Positions 42,792 to 45,880 of a stretch of 45,880 nucleotides of DNA are shown here, one piece after another. Within the stretch, counting starts at the first letter, position 1, and every line of letters begins with the position of its first letter. A model generated the notes under the pieces. The model did not search any database, had not been told where the DNA came from, and was given only the letters and a program-made list of their open reading frames with translations. The position numbers and the translations under genes are program-made. Source of the stretch: Clostridiaceae bacterium (GTDB lineage Bacteria > Bacillota > Clostridia > DSM-8532). The stretch lies in contig DULR01000105.1 in NCBI GenBank assembly GCA_012840245.1, positions 1 through 45,880 on the forward strand, written 5' to 3'.

Positions 42792-44231
42792 ATGAAAAAG
42801 ATCAAGATAAAGAAAATAAACAATAAAAGTCTGAAATTTGGTTCATACGCCTTAACTGTCACTACAGTTATTATTGCCATAATCGTAGTTTTCAATGCAC
42901 TGTTGGGTCTCGATTTCGTCAGGGACAGACTGCGTTTTGACATAACTAAGGACAAGAAGTTTTCACTTAGCGAAACCAGTATAAACCTTATAAAGGATCT
43001 GGATAAGGATGTCGAAGTTATAATATTGACCGAAGAGAAGAATTTCAAAGGGAATTATGTCGTTGACAGTATTGCGGATATACTCAAGCAATACAATATC
43101 AGGAGCAACGGCAGGATAAAGACCCGTTTTGTGGATATTATAAAAGATCCCACATTTATTGAAAGGGAGCTTGACCCTGAACAGGTCATGGGTCTTAAGG
43201 ATGACAGCATAGTCGTCAAATGCGGCAAAAAGATAAAGGTCATATCCCAGAACGATCTGGTCGAATATGATTACAGCAGCTACACTTCAAATCCTTCTGC
43301 CCTTAAGATAGAGAGGGCATTTTCCAGCGCCATCAAAAGCGTAACAGCCGATGTTACTCCTGTTGTATACTTTGTTACAGGCCATGGGGAGAGAAGCGTT
43401 GACAGTAACTTTTCAGATTTGAAGAGCACCATGGTGGCAAACAACTATGATGTACAGGAACTGGCCCTTACCGGTGCCATTCCCGATGATGCTGCCGCAG
43501 TAATTTTCCTTGCGCCGAAGACCGATCTGCTCGCAAATGAAATGGAAAATCTGCTGGCTTACATGGAGAAGGGCGGAGATGCCATATTCCTGATGGATGT
43601 ACAGGAGACAGCGACTCCGACGCCTAATTTTGATGCCATTTTCGAGCGCTACTCACTTGCTCTTAACAACGACTATGTATTAGAGGGTGACCAGAGATGG
43701 TATCTGAATGACTTCAACATAATTATTCCGCAGCCTAACAACAATGATGTGACAACCAATCTGGATCCGAACTCACTGTTCATTTACATGCCAAACTGCA
43801 GAAGCGTAAGCATACTGCAGGCTGAACAGCAATGGATAAAGACCCAGCCGTTGTTCATGACATCTTCAAAATCTCAGAGCACGAATCTTCTGACAAATGA
43901 ATTAGCACTTGGGCCCTTCCTGCTGGGAGCTCTTTCAGAATTCCAGAGTTCGAAAACAAGCAAGATCGCCCTTATAGGCAACTCGGTATTCGTATCTGAC
44001 ACCTGGATGGATACCACAAACAGCAACGGGATACGTTACATCCTGTCGATTTTGAACTGGATGCAGGATAAGACCGACTCTGTAATAGTTCCTGCAAAGA
44101 GCCTTGCCTCAACTCCGATAAACATGACAGAGTCGACCAGGTTCATTGCGTTCATATCCCTGTCATTCGTACTGCCTCTTATGATTATCGGAGCGGGCTT
44201 GTTCGTATGGATAAGGAGGAAGCATCTGTAA
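42792..44231 (+). CDS. GldG-like ABC transporter auxiliary membrane protein
   Basis: A 479-residue protein. A basic N-terminus and TM1 (about 17-41) precede a large extracellular domain of the ABC_transp_aux type (hallmarks VYFVTGHGERS and YMEKGGDAIFLMD), and a final helix (about 452-472) ends in a basic tail. The ATG at 42792 follows AGGGGTG with good spacing and is preferred to the in-frame TTG at 42771, which would overlap the permease. Its stop codon overlaps the next start (TAATG). In Bacteroidetes GldG is needed for gliding; here the role is unknown and possibly related to envelope lipoprotein or polysaccharide handling. Confidence 0.88.
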   Translation: MKKIKIKKINNKSLKFGSYALTVTTVIIAIIVVFNALLGLDFVRDRLRFDITKDKKFSLSETSINLIKDLDKDVEVIILTEEKNFKGNYVVDSIADILKQYNIRSNGRIKTRFVDIIKDPTFIERELDPEQVMGLKDDSIVVKCGKKIKVISQNDLVEYDYSSYTSNPSALKIERAFSSAIKSVTADVTPVVYFVTGHGERSVDSNFSDLKSTMVANNYDVQELALTGAIPDDAAAVIFLAPKTDLLANEMENLLAYMEKGGDAIFLMDVQETATPTPNFDAIFERYSLALNNDYVLEGDQRWYLNDFNIIIPQPNNNDVTTNLDPNSLFIYMPNCRSVSILQAEQQWIKTQPLFMTSSKSQSTNLLTNELALGPFLLGALSEFQSSKTSKIALIGNSVFVSDTWMDTTNSNGIRYILSILNWMQDKTDSVIVPAKSLASTPINMTESTRFIAFISLSFVLPLMIIGAGLFVWIRRKHL

Positions 44232-45703
44232 TGTTGAATTGGAAAAAGATCACAATACTTGTGGTTGTCCTGGGAGTTTTCATCGCTGCCTTCATATTCT
44301 TAAGCAACAACAAGGATAAACTGGGAAATGACTCAACTTCCTCGCCTGATCCAAGTGAAACGGCTTCAGCCGATGTGGTCGATCTCTTTGATTTCAAGTG
44401 GCAGGATATAACCAAAATGATCCTTAAGCGGAAAGACGGCGAGATCATCCTTACCAAAGAAGAAAAAGAAGTTTTGACCCTGGAGGAAGATGGAAACGGG
44501 GGAACAAAGAAAGTGACCACAAAGAAAAATCTCTGGGTTACTCCGGATTTCAATGTCGACAGCAATATCGCGGACAACATCGCTACTTCGGCCGACGTAT
44601 TGGAATCAAAAAGGCTCATTGATGAGAATCCTCAGGATTCGACCATTTATGGGCTCGACGGCTCGGTCGTCACAACGTTCATTTCCTCCGACGGCAAGGA
44701 ATATGCTATTGAGATAGGCAAACAGACACCTACCAATGACGGCTATTATTGCAGAATAAAAGGAAGTACCCAGGTATACACGATCAGCAGTTATAGCGGA
44801 AAAACATTATCTTACGGAAAATTTGACATAATGGACAAGAACCTGTACGGGACCGAAGCCATTTCCGCCGATGATATAACAGCCCTGAAGTTCAGCAGAT
44901 CCGGTGAAGTCGTTTTTGATTCGAGAAAAGGTGAATCCCAGTCGGAATGGTTAATAACAGAACCCCTGGAACGGGAGGCTGAGTATACTGAGTTTGCCAA
45001 ATTCCTGGACTGGATTTATAAATTCAGAGTATCTGAATTTGTTGAGGAAAATGCCCAGGACCTGAAAACATATGGGCTGGACAATCCCAGATATGTTTTC
45101 GAATATACTTTAGCCGATAAACCTTATACATTGAAGCTGGGAAGCCTTAAAGACGATAAATATTACGGCATGCTGAATGACGACAACACTGTGTTCACAG
45201 TTAATTCATCGGACCTGAAGTTCGTCGATCTGCCGTTGATAGATCTTATCTCCACATTTATATACATTCCTACCATATATGACGTAGAGAAGCTTGTGAT
45301 AGAGATGGATGGCAGAACCGACGTGCTGCTGATAAATGACAGTATAGGAAGTGATGCCGAACCTGACTTCAGGCTCAACGGCATAAAGATGGAAACAAGT
45401 GATCAGGAAAGCCTTTTCAGAAAGTATTATCAGGGTGCCATCGGACTTACCGGAGACAGGCTCGATCTTAATGCCGAACCTAAAGGGGACTGGTTTGCCC
45501 GGTTCACATACACACGGAAAAAGGCTGATCCTGATAAGGTCATAACTGTCGAGCTCATACCTACCGAAGACGGGTATGGATACTACCTCATGAAAAACGG
45601 CAAGTATTCGGGAATGATTATGGGCAAGAGAAAGCTTGACGATCCGGAAATGGGCATCCGTCAGGCCTATAAGAACCTTATCGAAGGTCTTGAGAAAAAA
45701 TAG
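44231..45703 (+). CDS. DUF4340-domain membrane-anchored protein
   Basis: A 490-residue protein with one N-terminal membrane helix (about 7-27), a Ser/Asp-rich linker and a beta-rich extracellular part containing apparently repeated DUF4340 units. The recurring element is a YGL-D block followed by a GK/GS-containing strand pair, near residues 140-165 and 277-300. AAGGAGG lies 11 bases upstream inside the GldG-like gene, so translation is coupled. DUF4340 proteins regularly accompany GldG-like proteins, and this gene ends the operon. Biochemical function is unknown. Confidence 0.88.
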   Translation: MLNWKKITILVVVLGVFIAAFIFLSNNKDKLGNDSTSSPDPSETASADVVDLFDFKWQDITKMILKRKDGEIILTKEEKEVLTLEEDGNGGTKKVTTKKNLWVTPDFNVDSNIADNIATSADVLESKRLIDENPQDSTIYGLDGSVVTTFISSDGKEYAIEIGKQTPTNDGYYCRIKGSTQVYTISSYSGKTLSYGKFDIMDKNLYGTEAISADDITALKFSRSGEVVFDSRKGESQSEWLITEPLEREAEYTEFAKFLDWIYKFRVSEFVEENAQDLKTYGLDNPRYVFEYTLADKPYTLKLGSLKDDKYYGMLNDDNTVFTVNSSDLKFVDLPLIDLISTFIYIPTIYDVEKLVIEMDGRTDVLLINDSIGSDAEPDFRLNGIKMETSDQESLFRKYYQGAIGLTGDRLDLNAEPKGDWFARFTYTRKKADPDKVITVELIPTEDGYGYYLMKNGKYSGMIMGKRKLDDPEMGIRQAYKNLIEGLEKK

Positions 45704-45729
45704 GTCAATTAAATATATCCATAAAAAAA

Positions 45730-45755
45730 GAAGGCCTGCATATGTGCAGGCCTTC
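45730..45755. terminator. Hairpin after the Gld-type operon (stronger on minus strand)
   Basis: GAAGGCCTGCA and TGCAGGCCTTC form a perfect 11-bp stem around TATG. The flanking A-run (45723-45729) would be a T-tail for minus-strand transcripts, while the plus-strand side has none. Confidence 0.65.
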
Positions 45756-45770
45756 TCAGACTGAAGACAA

Positions 45771-45797
45771 AGCTCACTGAAAAGTGGGCTTTTTTTA
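45771..45797 (+). terminator. Intrinsic terminator of the Gld-type operon
   Basis: AGCTCACT pairs with AGTGGGCT (one G-U) around GAAA and is followed by seven T. It is the second of two tandem hairpins closing the operon. Confidence 0.85.
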
Positions 45798-45828
45798 TCT
45801 AAAAGAGTAGTTAAGGACATAACAATCA

Positions 45829-45880
45829 TGGTATAATATAAATACATGAAACGCTCATGTAATAAGGATTTCAAGGTGAT
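45829..45880 (+). promoter_or_regulatory. Promoter and leader of a gene beyond the window
   Basis: TGGTATAAT (45829-45837) is a perfect extended -10. AAGGTGAT at the very end (45873-45880) looks like a ribosome site, so the start codon probably lies just outside. An ATG at 45846 is open to the end but lacks a ribosome site. Confidence 0.5.

Noticed and set aside
45206..45874. 222-residue minus-strand reading frame at the right end
   Set aside because: It overlaps the DUF4340 gene in antisense and crosses two terminators. The product looks like no family.
1..45880. tRNA, rRNA, insertion sequence or prophage genes
   Set aside because: No transposase, integrase, phage structural gene or recognisable stable-RNA gene was seen in the window.

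Overview
The window looks like a chromosomal segment of an anaerobic, motile, probably spore-forming Firmicute of class Clostridia. Supporting signs are strong AGGAGG ribosome sites, a DivIVA-family protein, a Spo0E-like peptide, a sigma-D-type promoter on a chemotaxis receptor gene, lipoprotein binding proteins, carbohydrate (CUT1) importers without a local ATPase, and FabI. The species cannot be named from sequence alone.

Layout. (1) 1-5600: a 5'-truncated sugar-binding lipoprotein gene, a second binding lipoprotein, and a convergent chemotaxis receptor. (2) 6005-11443: a five-gene operon (fucose/arabinose-isomerase-like protein, aldo/keto reductase, class II aldolase, MFS transporter, PfkB kinase). 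It forms a complete isomerise-phosphorylate-cleave route for a sugar I cannot identify. A convergent AraC-type regulator follows. (3) 12477-31182: a beta-glucan locus with a signal-less GH5 (exo-1,3-glucanase-like), a LacI regulator, and a GH3 lipoprotein whose promoter carries a LacI/CcpA-type operator. Next come a binding lipoprotein bracketed by two long hairpins, and then a long operon. That operon holds a 990-residue binding protein with two N-terminal beta modules, a permease pair, a propeller-TPR-YIP1 membrane protein, a DUF5696-like secreted protein, a second permease pair and a GH16 laminarinase-like lipoprotein. (4) 31285-36713: prfB with its programmed +1 frameshift, flanked by copies of a REP-like repeat; a DacF-like D,D-carboxypeptidase that has lost all three catalytic motifs; and a GT35 alpha-glucan phosphorylase. 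(5) 37102-45703: thioredoxin, a DivIVA-like protein, an Lrp/AsnC regulator overlapping an aminotransferase gene, a 50-residue Spo0E-like peptide on the minus strand, fabI, and a four-gene Gld-type ABC system (ATPase, ABC-2 permease, GldG-like, DUF4340). The window ends in a promoter for a gene that lies outside.

How the genes may work together. GH16 and GH3 lipoproteins would cut beta-1,3-glucan at the cell surface. The binding lipoproteins and the two permease pairs would import oligosaccharides, probably powered by a shared MsmX-type ATPase encoded elsewhere. The cytoplasmic GH5 would finish the hydrolysis. The propeller-YIP1 and DUF5696 proteins inside the transport operon have no established role and are the best candidate for an undescribed system.
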